This document shows, one piece after another, positions 13,781 to 20,786 of a stretch of 28,817 nt of DNA. Source of the DNA: a virus. A program made the translations under genes and the position numbers. The notes under the pieces are model-generated. The model was not told where the DNA came from. It was given only the letters and a program-made list of their open reading frames with translations, and searched no databases. Positions within the stretch are counted from its first letter, which is position 1, and the number at the start of each line of letters is the position of its first letter. The DNA lies in IMG/VR virus record IMGVR_UViG_3300010883_007296, positions 1-28,817 of that record, one strand, 5' to 3'.

Positions 13781-13806
13781 GTTGTTCTCCATTAAGTTAT
13801 ATATAG

Positions 13807-13834
13807 AGTATACACTATTACACCGTCTTGTCAA
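13807..13834 (-). promoter_or_regulatory. Sigma-70-type promoter P4
   Basis: Minus strand TTGACA at 13834-13829, 16-bp spacer, TATACT at 13812-13807 followed by CTATATATA as at P3. Drives the leftward genes from 13780. It lies back to back with the start of the rightward radical SAM gene. Confidence 0.75.
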
Positions 13835-13837
13835 GCA

Positions 13838-13845
13838 CTAAATAC
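13838..13845 (+). promoter_or_regulatory. Possible late promoter box CTAAATAC, plus strand
   Basis: CTAAATAC ends 3 nt before the ATG of the radical SAM gene at 13849. If it acts as a late promoter, the transcript would be leaderless or begin inside the gene. Weak evidence. Confidence 0.3.
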
Positions 13846-13848
13846 AGT

Positions 13849-14508
13849 ATGAACCACAATAAATTGAGTCACAGTTTTGACTTTGCTCTAACAACCTATT
13901 GTCAAGCAAGATGTCGTAGTTGTGCAAGAACTAATGAACATACAGGTGAAAAAGAAGCCTGGCTTGAACTTAAACACATGGATTTAGATATATTTAAACA
14001 AAGACTAGCAGGTGCTGGTAATTTAGATATTCATGAAATTACATTTTGTGGTGAACTTGGTGATCCTATGATGCACCCACAAGTAGAACATTTTATAGTT
14101 GAAGCAGATAAACATGTTAAGACTACAATACATGTTAATACTAATGGAGGCTTAAGAAGTCCAAATTGGTATGCAAGAATGGCTCGTGACTATAGTCCCA
14201 GACTAAAAATTAAATGGGGTATTGATGGAACTGATCATGATACAAATTGGTTATATCGTGAAGGTGTTGATTGGCAACGAGCAATGGATAATATGACTGC
14301 TTGGTTTACAAATGGTGGACAGGGTGCCTGGCACTTTTTAATCTTTGATTGGAACTGGCATCAGATACCAGAGGCAGTTGACATGGCCAAACAAATTGGC
14401 TGTGAAATAGAATTTAAAATTAATCACAGGAACTGGGGTAAAATTACTGAAGATAATAAAGTGATTGCTTGGAGTTTATTAGAGGAGCATTATGACCAAT
14501 TGCATTAA
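13849..14508 (+). CDS. Radical SAM protein, catalytic half of split enzyme
   Basis: 219 aa from ATG 13849. The iron-sulfur motif YCQARCRSC gives C18, C22 and C25, followed by FCGELGDPMMHP (the GGEP-equivalent SAM site) and the TIM-barrel strands IHVNTNGG and IKWGIDGTD. There is no auxiliary-cluster domain at the end; it is supplied by the next frame, which overlaps by 17 nt. No Shine-Dalgarno is visible before this ATG. A TTG 21 nt upstream is possible but lies in promoter P4. This is the first gene of the only rightward operon. Substrate unknown. Confidence 0.8.
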   Translation: MNHNKLSHSFDFALTTYCQARCRSCARTNEHTGEKEAWLELKHMDLDIFKQRLAGAGNLDIHEITFCGELGDPMMHPQVEHFIVEADKHVKTTIHVNTNGGLRSPNWYARMARDYSPRLKIKWGIDGTDHDTNWLYREGVDWQRAMDNMTAWFTNGGQGAWHFLIFDWNWHQIPEAVDMAKQIGCEIEFKINHRNWGKITEDNKVIAWSLLEEHYDQLH

Positions 14509-14848
14509 ATGTATGGTTGTTAAAGACGGCAACAGAGAATGGGAGATAACATCCGAGGGCAGAGTGTGGCCTTGTTGTTATTTTGCAAATGCTTGGGATA
14601 AACGTAAAGATACCAATTCAGATGAACATGCTAGACTTAAACAAGACAAGCCAATGTGGAAGTTAATGCAAGAGGATTCCGAATGGAATAGCTTAAATAC
14701 ATATGGATTAGAAGACATAATCAAGCATGAAGTCTTCTGGAATCATATTTGGTATAAAGGATGGGAGAGCGATGATCCAAGTCCTATATGCTTAAACGAA
14801 TGTAACGAAGGGAAATCAGAACTTAACGTTAACAAAATAAAGAAATAA
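14492..14848 (+). CDS. SPASM-like auxiliary-cluster half of split radical SAM enzyme
   Basis: 118 aa, ATG 14492 after AGAGGAGCATT, a strong ribosome-binding site inside the preceding gene. Cysteines C4, C7, C28 and C29 in TNCIKCMV and GRVWPCCYFANAWD, plus the late ICLNEC, match the auxiliary iron-sulfur domain normally fused to the end of radical SAM enzymes. An in-frame TAG lies a few codons upstream, so it is a separate frame and not a readthrough. It most likely works as a subunit of the protein encoded just before it. Confidence 0.75.
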   Translation: MTNCIKCMVVKDGNREWEITSEGRVWPCCYFANAWDKRKDTNSDEHARLKQDKPMWKLMQEDSEWNSLNTYGLEDIIKHEVFWNHIWYKGWESDDPSPICLNECNEGKSELNVNKIKK

Positions 14849-14871
14849 AATTACCATGGGGGGTATGGATT

Positions 14872-15633
14872 ATGAATTGGAAACACGCCAAAATGTGTGC
14901 CGATGTAAGCAATTCGGTTTACAAAGCAGAAAAAATATGTTACACAGATATTGAATCTTATGTAGCAACAAAGACATCTTATAAGTTTATGGACGAAGAT
15001 GGTGCTCAGGGTTGCATGTTTAAACTTAGCAAAACAGAATGGGTTGTAGCCTTTAGAGGAACACAACCAGAAGAATTAGGCGATGTACTCGCAGACTTAA
15101 AAGCCTGGAGAAACATAAGTGAAACAAAAGGCAAAGTACATTCAGGTTTTAAAACAGAACTTGACAAGATATATGATGATGTGTTATCATACTTTAAGAC
15201 TAAAAAAGTAAAGAAGACTGATAAGGTTATTGTAACAGGACACAGTCTAGGAGCCGCAATGGCAACGTTGTGTGCTAGTAGACTAGCAGAAGCGGGCTAT
15301 GATGCTGTATTATATAACTTTGGTTCTCCACGTGTAGGTAACACAGATTGGGCAGAACAGTTTGATAATATAGAAGCACATCGTTTCGTTAACAATAATG
15401 ATGTAGTAACTAAAGTACCACCATACGGTTTGTTCACACATATAGGTGAACTACACTACATTAACTTTTATGGAAACATTCGTAAAAATACATGGTGGCA
15501 GAGATTTAAAGATCAAATGAGAGGACGTTGGAGAGCAATGTGTAAGTTCCAATTTTTCGACGGAGCATTTGATCACAGTATGGGTTTATATGCAGACAAA
15601 GTTAACAAGCACAAATTTAGAAATGACATTTGA
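14872..15633 (+). CDS. Class 3 lipase-like hydrolase
   Basis: 253 aa. The alpha/beta-hydrolase core of Lipase_3 is clear: oxyanion-side strand WVVAFRGTQPEE, nucleophile elbow GHSLGAA with S125, catalytic Asp D177 (NNNDVVTKVPP) and His H235 (FDHSMGLY). No signal peptide, so it acts in the cytoplasm or is released at lysis. It may cleave acyl esters of host membrane lipids. A purine-rich GGGGGGTATGG precedes the ATG. The last codons overlap the start of the next radical SAM gene by 11 nt. Confidence 0.9.
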   Translation: MNWKHAKMCADVSNSVYKAEKICYTDIESYVATKTSYKFMDEDGAQGCMFKLSKTEWVVAFRGTQPEELGDVLADLKAWRNISETKGKVHSGFKTELDKIYDDVLSYFKTKKVKKTDKVIVTGHSLGAAMATLCASRLAEAGYDAVLYNFGSPRVGNTDWAEQFDNIEAHRFVNNNDVVTKVPPYGLFTHIGELHYINFYGNIRKNTWWQRFKDQMRGRWRAMCKFQFFDGAFDHSMGLYADKVNKHKFRNDI

Positions 15634-16474
15634 CGTTGAAGGGCACATTGCCAGTCGACACAATAGACATCAGAGTGCCAATATACATAGCAAAAACTTT
15701 CCAGGGTTAGCGACTATAGAGCTTAATATAACAGAGCTCTGTAATCGCACCTGTAGTTTTTGTCCCAGACATGATGAGAATATATATCCAAACCAAAAAT
15801 TATTCATGGAACTTTCAACAGTAGAGAAACTTACCAATGAATTACTAGCTAGTGATTGGTATGGTGACATACACATTACAGGCTTTGGAGAACCTCATAC
15901 CCATCCTAAACTAAAGGAGATAGTTGCAATACTTAGTGAAGCAAATGTATTCATTGAGATAACAACAAATGGTGATAGACTAATTGATAGTGATATTTCA
16001 TATACTCAGAAACTCTTTAGAGAAGGTTTAGATATGCTAACTGTTGATTGTTATGATGGAGATCAACAGTATGCAAGTCGTGTACTTGCTATGCAATCGC
16101 TCAAAGGTAAACACAGACTGCGTAAACATTATGATACTGGTAATGCACAAGAACTAATAACTGAATATGGATTTAACAATCGGGGAGGTTTATTAGGTGG
16201 TGCAGGAATACAGAACCAATGCTATTTGCCATTCTATAAAACACTAATTGATTGGGATGGTGGAATGGTTCTATGTTGTAATGACTGGCATAGACAAGCA
16301 GGAACAATGGGTAACATTGTTACAGAAAGTTTAGAGCTGTGTTGGAATAGTGATAAGTTAAAACTTATTAGAGCAGAACTTGCTCAAGGACTACGTCGTG
16401 GTGTTTGTGCTGACTGTAGTATTGTTGGTACTAAGTTTGGTAGTGACAGTTTTCTTCTTCACACGCAGGATTAG
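15623..16474 (+). CDS. Radical SAM/SPASM protein
   Basis: 283 aa from ATG 15623, which overlaps the lipase stop; the longer frame from 15569 lies inside the lipase gene. C40, C44 and C47 in LCNRTCSFC bind the SAM cluster, and GFGEPHTHP is the SAM-site motif. The C-terminal SPASM-like region holds C in NQCYLPF, LCCNDW and the final VCADC. It resembles the peptide-modifying and tungsten-cofactor-like radical SAM groups in layout. Its 3' end overlaps the convergent ligase-like gene by 84 bp. Confidence 0.85.
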   Translation: MTFDVEGHIASRHNRHQSANIHSKNFPGLATIELNITELCNRTCSFCPRHDENIYPNQKLFMELSTVEKLTNELLASDWYGDIHITGFGEPHTHPKLKEIVAILSEANVFIEITTNGDRLIDSDISYTQKLFREGLDMLTVDCYDGDQQYASRVLAMQSLKGKHRLRKHYDTGNAQELITEYGFNNRGGLLGGAGIQNQCYLPFYKTLIDWDGGMVLCCNDWHRQAGTMGNIVTESLELCWNSDKLKLIRAELAQGLRRGVCADCSIVGTKFGSDSFLLHTQD

Positions 16475-17395
16475 TTCATCGTTACTAGGTCCATTTTTCC
16501 AAGTACCATTTAAATTTTTAACAACAATATCAGATTTAATCTCCTTGGCTGCCTTTCTGGCATTACTCCAGGAAGTTACCTTATTACATATTGCTATACT
16601 ATAGCAGGGTTTTGGTGTTTTTTCTGATGCAAGTAACCACATATGTTCAAGTCCATTGAATCTCCAGTTATATCCTAATCTATTATCCTCGCCCTTAACG
16701 AAACCATCGTAACGTATTACGTCCCATATAACAAAACGTTTACCTTTTGCTGTTTTTCTATAGCAACCGTCAAATACTGTTGGTTGATTTTGTGCAAGAT
16801 GAGCAAATTCCTCTGCATATTCTTCAAAGCCAGTTAGTATTGTACCTTGTTGATCTCTGAACTCAATAGTATTCATTCTAACAATAATGTTAATTCTAGT
16901 ACCTTTATACTTTGGCTGGCCAACTGCTGGAAAAGTAATACGTTTCTCAAGTTCAGTTGTATGCTCTATTGCATTTTGTATTGGATAAGTTGGAATATAT
17001 CCAGGCCATACATTATTAATTGTATCAATATCAATGCCAACCCCAATATCTTTTTTAATCATTCCTAAGAATAATTCAGCTTCCTGTTCATTAATATGTG
17101 TGAGTACTAGATTACAGGCAAATGTTGCTTCTTGATAACCCAGTTTATTCTGATATAGATCGTCTGCAACGTGCATAAACTTACTAATACCCATACCACC
17201 ATCCATACCAAACTTAGTTTTTTGTGGGTGGTATTCGTCCATTCCGAATACAATCATTGGATTATAGGTATAGTAGAGTATGTGTTTAAAAAGTGTATCA
17301 GTACTATAACGTTGTAGTACTTCCTGCTTCTGTTCCTGTGTTTCCGCTTCAATTAACTTATCAGCTATAAAACGAATCATTGCAATTTTTGACAT
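16391..17395 (-). CDS. T4-type DNA-ligase-like protein with degenerate motifs
   Basis: 334 aa from ATG 17395 after AAAGG. The N-terminal region (FLGMIKKDIGVGIDIDTINNVWPGYIPTYP) and order of motifs are those of ATP-dependent DNA ligases. Motif I, normally KxDG, reads K162-Y-K-G; motif III, normally DGE, reads DGC (209-211); motif IIIa is FVIWDVI; motif IV, normally EGxVxK, reads SDIVVK; motif V LRVKKK is kept. Loss of the three acidic residues suggests altered or absent nick-sealing activity, perhaps a binding role. The Thr/Ser/Asn-rich C-terminal tail is read from the strand opposite the convergent radical SAM gene. Confidence 0.75.
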   Translation of the reverse strand: MSKIAMIRFIADKLIEAETQEQKQEVLQRYSTDTLFKHILYYTYNPMIVFGMDEYHPQKTKFGMDGGMGISKFMHVADDLYQNKLGYQEATFACNLVLTHINEQEAELFLGMIKKDIGVGIDIDTINNVWPGYIPTYPIQNAIEHTTELEKRITFPAVGQPKYKGTRINIIVRMNTIEFRDQQGTILTGFEEYAEEFAHLAQNQPTVFDGCYRKTAKGKRFVIWDVIRYDGFVKGEDNRLGYNWRFNGLEHMWLLASEKTPKPCYSIAICNKVTSWSNARKAAKEIKSDIVVKNLNGTWKNGPSNDELILRVKKKTVTTKLSTNNTTVSTNTTT

Positions 17396-17417
17396 AATAC
17401 TATACCTTTTGTTAATA

Positions 17418-17425
17418 GTATTTAT
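17418..17425 (-). promoter_or_regulatory. Late promoter box ATAAATAC before ligase-like gene
   Basis: Minus strand CATAAATACTA, 22 nt upstream of the ligase-like ATG and just after a terminator. The same ATAAATACTA occurs before the holin and hsp20 genes. Confidence 0.45.
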
Positions 17426-17445
17426 GTTAGTAGTTAATGCTCTGA

Positions 17446-17474
17446 TGCAAAAATAGAGCCCTAAGACTCTATTT
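17446..17474 (-). terminator. Rho-independent terminator
   Basis: Minus strand AAATAGAG (17474-17467) and CTCTATTT (17458-17451) form an 8-bp stem with 8-nt loop, followed by TT in a run of five T. It ends the small-protein cluster transcribed from 18252. Confidence 0.7.
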
Positions 17475-17498
17475 CCATTCACATTATTTTAATATTCT

Positions 17499-17606
17499 TT
17501 ATGTTATGTAATGTAATGTATTAAGTATCATAACACCTACTACTATGCTCATCATTGAAATGACTGCTAGTGTAGGTACTACTGCTTGTCTAATTTTTGT
17601 TATCAT
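17499..17606 (-). CDS. Tiny single-span membrane protein, 35 aa
   Basis: ATG 17606 after AGGAGACAATA. MITKIRQAVV leads into a membrane segment (TLAVISMMSIVVGVMIL), then a short tail NTLHYIT. The start overlaps the upstream gene by 17 nt. Its size and layout fit phage or host regulators that bind membrane complexes. No family assigned. Confidence 0.55.
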   Translation of the reverse strand: MITKIRQAVVPTLAVISMMSIVVGVMILNTLHYIT

Positions 17607-17790
17607 TATTGTCTCCTATCATTAAATATCTTGCTTCTTTGTACATGCCCCTACGGGATAGTTCACTTGCTGCTCTTGCTCTTCCAGCTGATTCACAAAA
17701 GTCCATAATACACTTACCGGATCTGTATAATACATTTCCGATCTTCTCGCAAATGTTACATGTTGTAACATACATTGTATGTGCTGACAT
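17590..17790 (-). CDS. Small basic Cys-containing protein, 66 aa
   Basis: ATG 17790 after GGAGAACTATA. Cysteines in CNIC and in CIMDFC could bind a metal. The second half, RARAASELSRRGMYKEARYLM, resembles the helical RAASELSRRG pattern of DUF1127-like short proteins encoded next to it, though without the full motif. Upstream codons to 17847 lie in the preceding gene's end and lack a ribosome-binding site. Confidence 0.55.
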   Translation of the reverse strand: MSAHTMYVTTCNICEKIGNVLYRSGKCIMDFCESAGRARAASELSRRGMYKEARYLMIGDNNDNKN

Positions 17791-17827
17791 TATAGTTCTC
17801 CTAGTATTAGTGTTGTAAATATTTTCA

Positions 17828-18085
17828 TTAGTTATACCCTCTAACATTTGTTTTTATTTCATCATCTCTGTCTGAATAAAATGTTCCGTTTGCAATACTT
17901 GTGATATCACCACGGCAAATTCCTATATCATGTAGATCATGATTACTCAATCTGCTTAGTTCTCTCATTGTTTTTGCTTGTTCTCTACGATCTTTGATTC
18001 TTAGTTTAAGATGTCTAAGACCATCCATTATTGTTTCTATTGCATCTGTTAAAAGGCTTGATGCTGCCATTATCGCTTGTGTCAA
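17828..18085 (-). CDS. DUF1127 (YjiS-like) protein, TTG start
   Basis: 85 aa. The C-terminal motif RELSRLSNHDLHDIGICRGDI near residues 41-61 is the DUF1127 signature, a family common in alphaproteobacteria and linked there to RNA binding and phosphate or nutrient metabolism. The start is TTG 18085, 7 nt after GGGAG and sharing bases with the upstream TGA (ATTGA), so it depends on coupling; an ATG at codon 6 is the alternative. The N-terminal half is helical and may be a membrane-surface helix. A host-type regulator in a phage suggests mimicry of a host protein. Confidence 0.8.
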   Translation of the reverse strand: MTQAIMAASSLLTDAIETIMDGLRHLKLRIKDRREQAKTMRELSRLSNHDLHDIGICRGDITSIANGTFYSDRDDEIKTNVRGYN

Positions 18086-18252
18086 TTATATACTCCCATT
18101 CTAGGTGCCTTACCTTTATTATCTTGCATATGTTGATATGCCCATCGCCAATCATTTCCGTATTCTGTCTTTGCCCATATCAGTAAATCAGAGTCGCGAC
18201 TTTTGTTGCGTCTAAACATACTCATAAGGATCTTGGTCATAGTTTTACCCAT
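18082..18252 (-). CDS. Small basic protein, 56 aa
   Basis: ATG 18252 after CAGGAGATTAAA. It starts MGKTMTKILMSMFRRNKSRDSD and ends KAPRMGVYN; the middle WAKTEYGNDWRWAYQHMQ is aromatic and helical. The stop shares bases with the TTG start of the DUF1127 gene. First gene after the structured leader RNA. Unrecognised. Confidence 0.6.
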   Translation of the reverse strand: MGKTMTKILMSMFRRNKSRDSDLLIWAKTEYGNDWRWAYQHMQDNKGKAPRMGVYN

Positions 18253-18281
18253 TTTAATCTCCTGTTATGTTTTGATGCTTG

Positions 18282-18416
18282 AGGAAAGCAATACCCCCTG
18301 TCTTTTCAGGGCGTCAGTAGTCTGTTGCTACCGTCATCTACTTTTAAGCCGCGAGCCGGCCTAGTCTTTCCTAGTGCCACTCATTTTTAATGAGCTGAGG
18401 ACGCTCTTTCTTATTA
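18282..18416 (-). ncRNA. Structured leader RNA, riboswitch-like, unassigned
   Basis: On the minus strand AGGAAAG (18372-18366) can pair with CTTTCCT (18288-18282), enclosing a multibranch domain. Inside are GCCG/CGGC (18360-18357 with 18351-18348), AGTAG/CTACT (18342-18338 with 18320-18316) and CCCTG/CAGGG (18311-18307 with 18300-18296). Alternative GTAG/CTAC pairing is also possible. The element lies 20 nt before the ribosome-binding site of the 56-aa gene and downstream of a GATAAATAA box. This fits a cis-regulatory leader, but I match it to no known class. The whole 343-nt stretch 18253-18595 has no convincing gene. Confidence 0.45.
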
Positions 18417-18421
18417 CACTT

Positions 18422-18429
18422 TTATTTAT
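18422..18429 (-). promoter_or_regulatory. Possible late promoter box ATAAATAA
   Basis: Minus strand GATAAATAA placed so that transcription would start near 18416 and include the structured leader RNA and the small-protein cluster. Confidence 0.4.
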
Positions 18430-18520
18430 CACCGAAGACCTCAAAAAAGGGCATTTTAGGCATGTTAAACGGGCATTTCACTGTTGCGTTTATTGCATAG
18501 ATCATTTAATATTACAGACA

Positions 18521-18566
18521 TTAATGCTGATATGTAATATAAGTAAATTACAGTGATCAGCATTAA
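18521..18566 (-). repeat. Long imperfect hairpin after guaC
   Basis: Minus strand TTAATGCTGAT (18566-18556) and ATCAGCATTAA (18531-18521) form an 11-bp perfect stem. A nested TGTAAT/ATTACA pair (18552-18547 with 18538-18533) extends it around an 8-nt loop. It starts 30 nt after the GMP-reductase stop. There is no T run, so it may protect the mRNA end or be a protein-binding site. Confidence 0.6.
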
Positions 18567-18595
18567 AATATTATATGTGTGTTATTATGTAGCAG

Positions 18596-19741
18596 TCAGG
18601 ATGCATACACTCCATTGAATTGTTGTGTGCATTGTATAAACGTTGTACACTTACTGAGTTGTTTTAGTTTAAGAGCTCCTGCATATGTGCAAGTACTTCT
18701 AATACCACCCAATAAATCCTGTAGAGTATCTTCTACTGCACCTCTATACGGCACAAGTACTTCTCTACCTTCTGATGAACGATATTCTTTAAGTCCACCA
18801 AAGTGTTTAGTATTGGCGGCATCTGAACTCATACCGTAGAACGCTACAAATTGTTTTTCTTCGTATACTGTTTCGTAGAAGTTATCATCTGTTTTAGTAA
18901 CTTCAGATGTTTCATAAATCTTAGTGATCACTTCACCACCACCTTCATCATGTCCTGCTAACATACCACCAAGCATAACAAAATCGGCACCAGCCGCAAA
19001 TGCTTTTGCTACATCACCTGGGCAAGTACAACCGCCATCAGCAATAATATGACCACCGAGACCATGTGCCGCATCTGCACATTCGATGACTGCCGAGAGT
19101 TGTGGATACCCAACGCCAGTCTGTATGCGAGTAGTACAAACACTACCAGGGCCAATACCCACTTTAATAATATCTGCTCCAGCAAGAATCAATTCCTCCG
19201 TCATTTCTCCTGTAACTACGTTTCCAGCAATGATAACAATGTCATCAAATTGTGCTCTAATAGTTCTAATTACTTCTGCGAACCTAGTTGAGTAACCATT
19301 TGCTACATCAACACATACATACTTAATATTTCCATCAGTTAATTCCATAACCTTTAGAAACTTTTCCATGTCTCGGTCCATGATACCCATGCTATAGGCA
19401 ACATTTTCAATACGTCTGTCTAGTGTATCAAAGTCTTCTGGATCAAAGAACTCCACTAGCTGATTAATCTCATACGTCTTAACTAGACATGTGAACATAT
19501 CCTGTTTGGCTAAAGTGTCTGCCATTTCAAATGTACCAACACCATCCATATTAGCCGCCATAATAGGAACACCCGTGTAATGAGGCTCAGCTGTCATTAC
19601 ATCTTGTTGGTTGTTCTCCTTATAGTTACGGAAAGTAAAACGTCTATGTAGTCTTACTTGCTTTCTTGAACCTAGTGTGCTACGTTTAGGCCGTATCAGT
19701 ACGTCCTTGTAGTCTAGTTTCATGTCGTTATCAATTCTCAT
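18596..19741 (-). CDS. guaC: GMP reductase
   Basis: 381 aa. Strong likeness to E. coli GuaC from the first residue ([23 protein letters not shown]). The catalytic loop [11 protein letters not shown] has C202, and [37 protein letters not shown] and [16 protein letters not shown] are the IMPDH/GMPR phosphate- and base-binding motifs. No CBS domain insert is present, favouring GMP reductase over IMP dehydrogenase. It converts GMP to IMP with NADPH, which would shift guanine nucleotides toward adenine for an AT-rich genome. Short insertions near residues 45-55 and 275-300 make it longer than the usual ~347. AGGAGG precedes the ATG. Confidence 0.92.
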   Translation of the reverse strand: MRIDNDMKLDYKDVLIRPKRSTLGSRKQVRLHRRFTFRNYKENNQQDVMTAEPHYTGVPIMAANMDGVGTFEMADTLAKQDMFTCLVKTYEINQLVEFFDPEDFDTLDRRIENVAYSMGIMDRDMEKFLKVMELTDGNIKYVCVDVANGYSTRFAEVIRTIRAQFDDIVIIAGNVVTGEMTEELILAGADIIKVGIGPGSVCTTRIQTGVGYPQLSAVIECADAAHGLGGHIIADGGCTCPGDVAKAFAAGADFVMLGGMLAGHDEGGGEVITKIYETSEVTKTDDNFYETVYEEKQFVAFYGMSSDAANTKHFGGLKEYRSSEGREVLVPYRGAVEDTLQDLLGGIRSTCTYAGALKLKQLSKCTTFIQCTQQFNGVYAS

Positions 19742-19750
19742 TTTTTCCTC

Positions 19751-20716
19751 CTATAGTCCATTAGGAACTATAATATAATGTATTGCTAGTACAATGCCTA
19801 GACTTGCTCCAAGTCCAATCATCATCTTTAAAAAGTCCTTACCAATAATCGGAAACACATTCTTTAATCTATATGATCCATTGCTCATTGTACTAATAGC
19901 AAGTTCACGTCCACATAGTAGTCCAACAAATACCCAAGTAGTTGACATTGGAATATTGTTTAGTTCTTTAAAGAAGTACAAGCATAGAAAGTATGCAATG
20001 TTTACTATTGTGGCACTTCTAACATATCTTGTATGTTGTTTTTCTAGTACAATTTGTTGAATCTTGCCGCCACCTTCACGGAGCATATAAGCAAGTCCAC
20101 CTACAAAAGTTAAACTTACTGCTACCATCATATCCCATGGCACTTGTCTTGGCAAGAATACTGCTATGTTGGCAATATCATGTGCTAACCAAGTCCACCA
20201 CAATAATCCAGCACTTACCCATTGTGCTACACGCCACCATATTTTACGTTCTTCTTTAACAGGATTGTTTCGTTCGTCTAACCAACGTGCAATTAGTATC
20301 CACAATAGATAGGCAAACACACCTGCTACTGCATATCCCATAATAGATTTTACTAGCATCTTCTCTAATACAAATGTACTTGCAAAGGCACTTAACACTA
20401 AGAAACTTGTACTTACGGGTACGCCTACTCTTGTTAACAGTAATAATATTAATGGGGCACCTGCATGGTACCATTGTACTTCTTGGAATGGAATTTTATC
20501 TAATCTGCCATAACTGATGTCACCGCCATTGATATACCATCCATGCCATAATGTAAACAGTAGGACTGAACTAGCCGCTATCCACATTGTTGTCCATTTA
20601 AATCGTTCGTTATTACTAGCAATCCATGTGCCTAGTGTTTGAATACTATCGTTTGCTATAACTGAATAGCCTGCAAATAGAAAGCCTAGTGCCATCCAAA
20701 TTGTTAGTTGATCCAT
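19751..20716 (-). CDS. PiT-like inorganic phosphate transporter
   Basis: 321 aa, about nine membrane segments. The two inverted PiT signature regions are recognisable though divergent: VIANDSIQTLGTWIASN near residues 18-34 with GVPVSTSFLVLSAFAST, and WLAHDIANIAVFLPRQVP with NNIPMSTTWVFVGLLCGREL in the second half. In the family these (G)AND...GT and VSTT motifs bind phosphate and cation. It would raise phosphate uptake for viral DNA synthesis. It is shorter than bacterial PitA (about 500 aa) and lacks the large central loop. Promoter P5 lies just upstream; guaC follows after 9 nt. Confidence 0.8.
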   Translation of the reverse strand: MDQLTIWMALGFLFAGYSVIANDSIQTLGTWIASNNERFKWTTMWIAASSVLLFTLWHGWYINGGDISYGRLDKIPFQEVQWYHAGAPLILLLLTRVGVPVSTSFLVLSAFASTFVLEKMLVKSIMGYAVAGVFAYLLWILIARWLDERNNPVKEERKIWWRVAQWVSAGLLWWTWLAHDIANIAVFLPRQVPWDMMVAVSLTFVGGLAYMLREGGGKIQQIVLEKQHTRYVRSATIVNIAYFLCLYFFKELNNIPMSTTWVFVGLLCGRELAISTMSNGSYRLKNVFPIIGKDFLKMMIGLGASLGIVLAIHYIIVPNGL

Positions 20717-20753
20717 AATGTTCTCCCAATAATATTACGGTAAATACTCTTAT

Positions 20754-20781
20754 AATATAACACGATATTAGACTTTGTCAA
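20754..20781 (-). promoter_or_regulatory. Sigma-70-type promoter P5
   Basis: Minus strand TTGACA at 20781-20776, 16-bp spacer and TATATT at 20759-20754, driving the phosphate transporter and guaC. The -35 sits in AAAAAGGTTGACAA, also present at P3. Confidence 0.7.
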
Positions 20782-20786
20782 CCTTT

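Noticed and set aside
13406-13795. 129-aa plus-strand frame
   Set aside because: Shadow of two small minus-strand genes that have good ribosome-binding sites and promoter P4.
18282-18372. Hammerhead ribozyme
   Set aside because: A CTGA and a GAAAA occur, but the full CTGANGA and GAAA core in the right order is missing.
18422-18505. 27-aa minus-strand frame starting MIYAINATVKC
   Set aside because: No Shine-Dalgarno, preceded directly by a stop, and its stop coincides with a promoter-like box.
18374-18556. 60-aa plus-strand frame
   Set aside because: It runs across the hairpin and structured leader on the opposite strand and lacks a ribosome-binding site.
18521-18566. CRISPR repeat unit
   Set aside because: A single inverted repeat with no repeated copies or spacers; no array or cas gene in the window.
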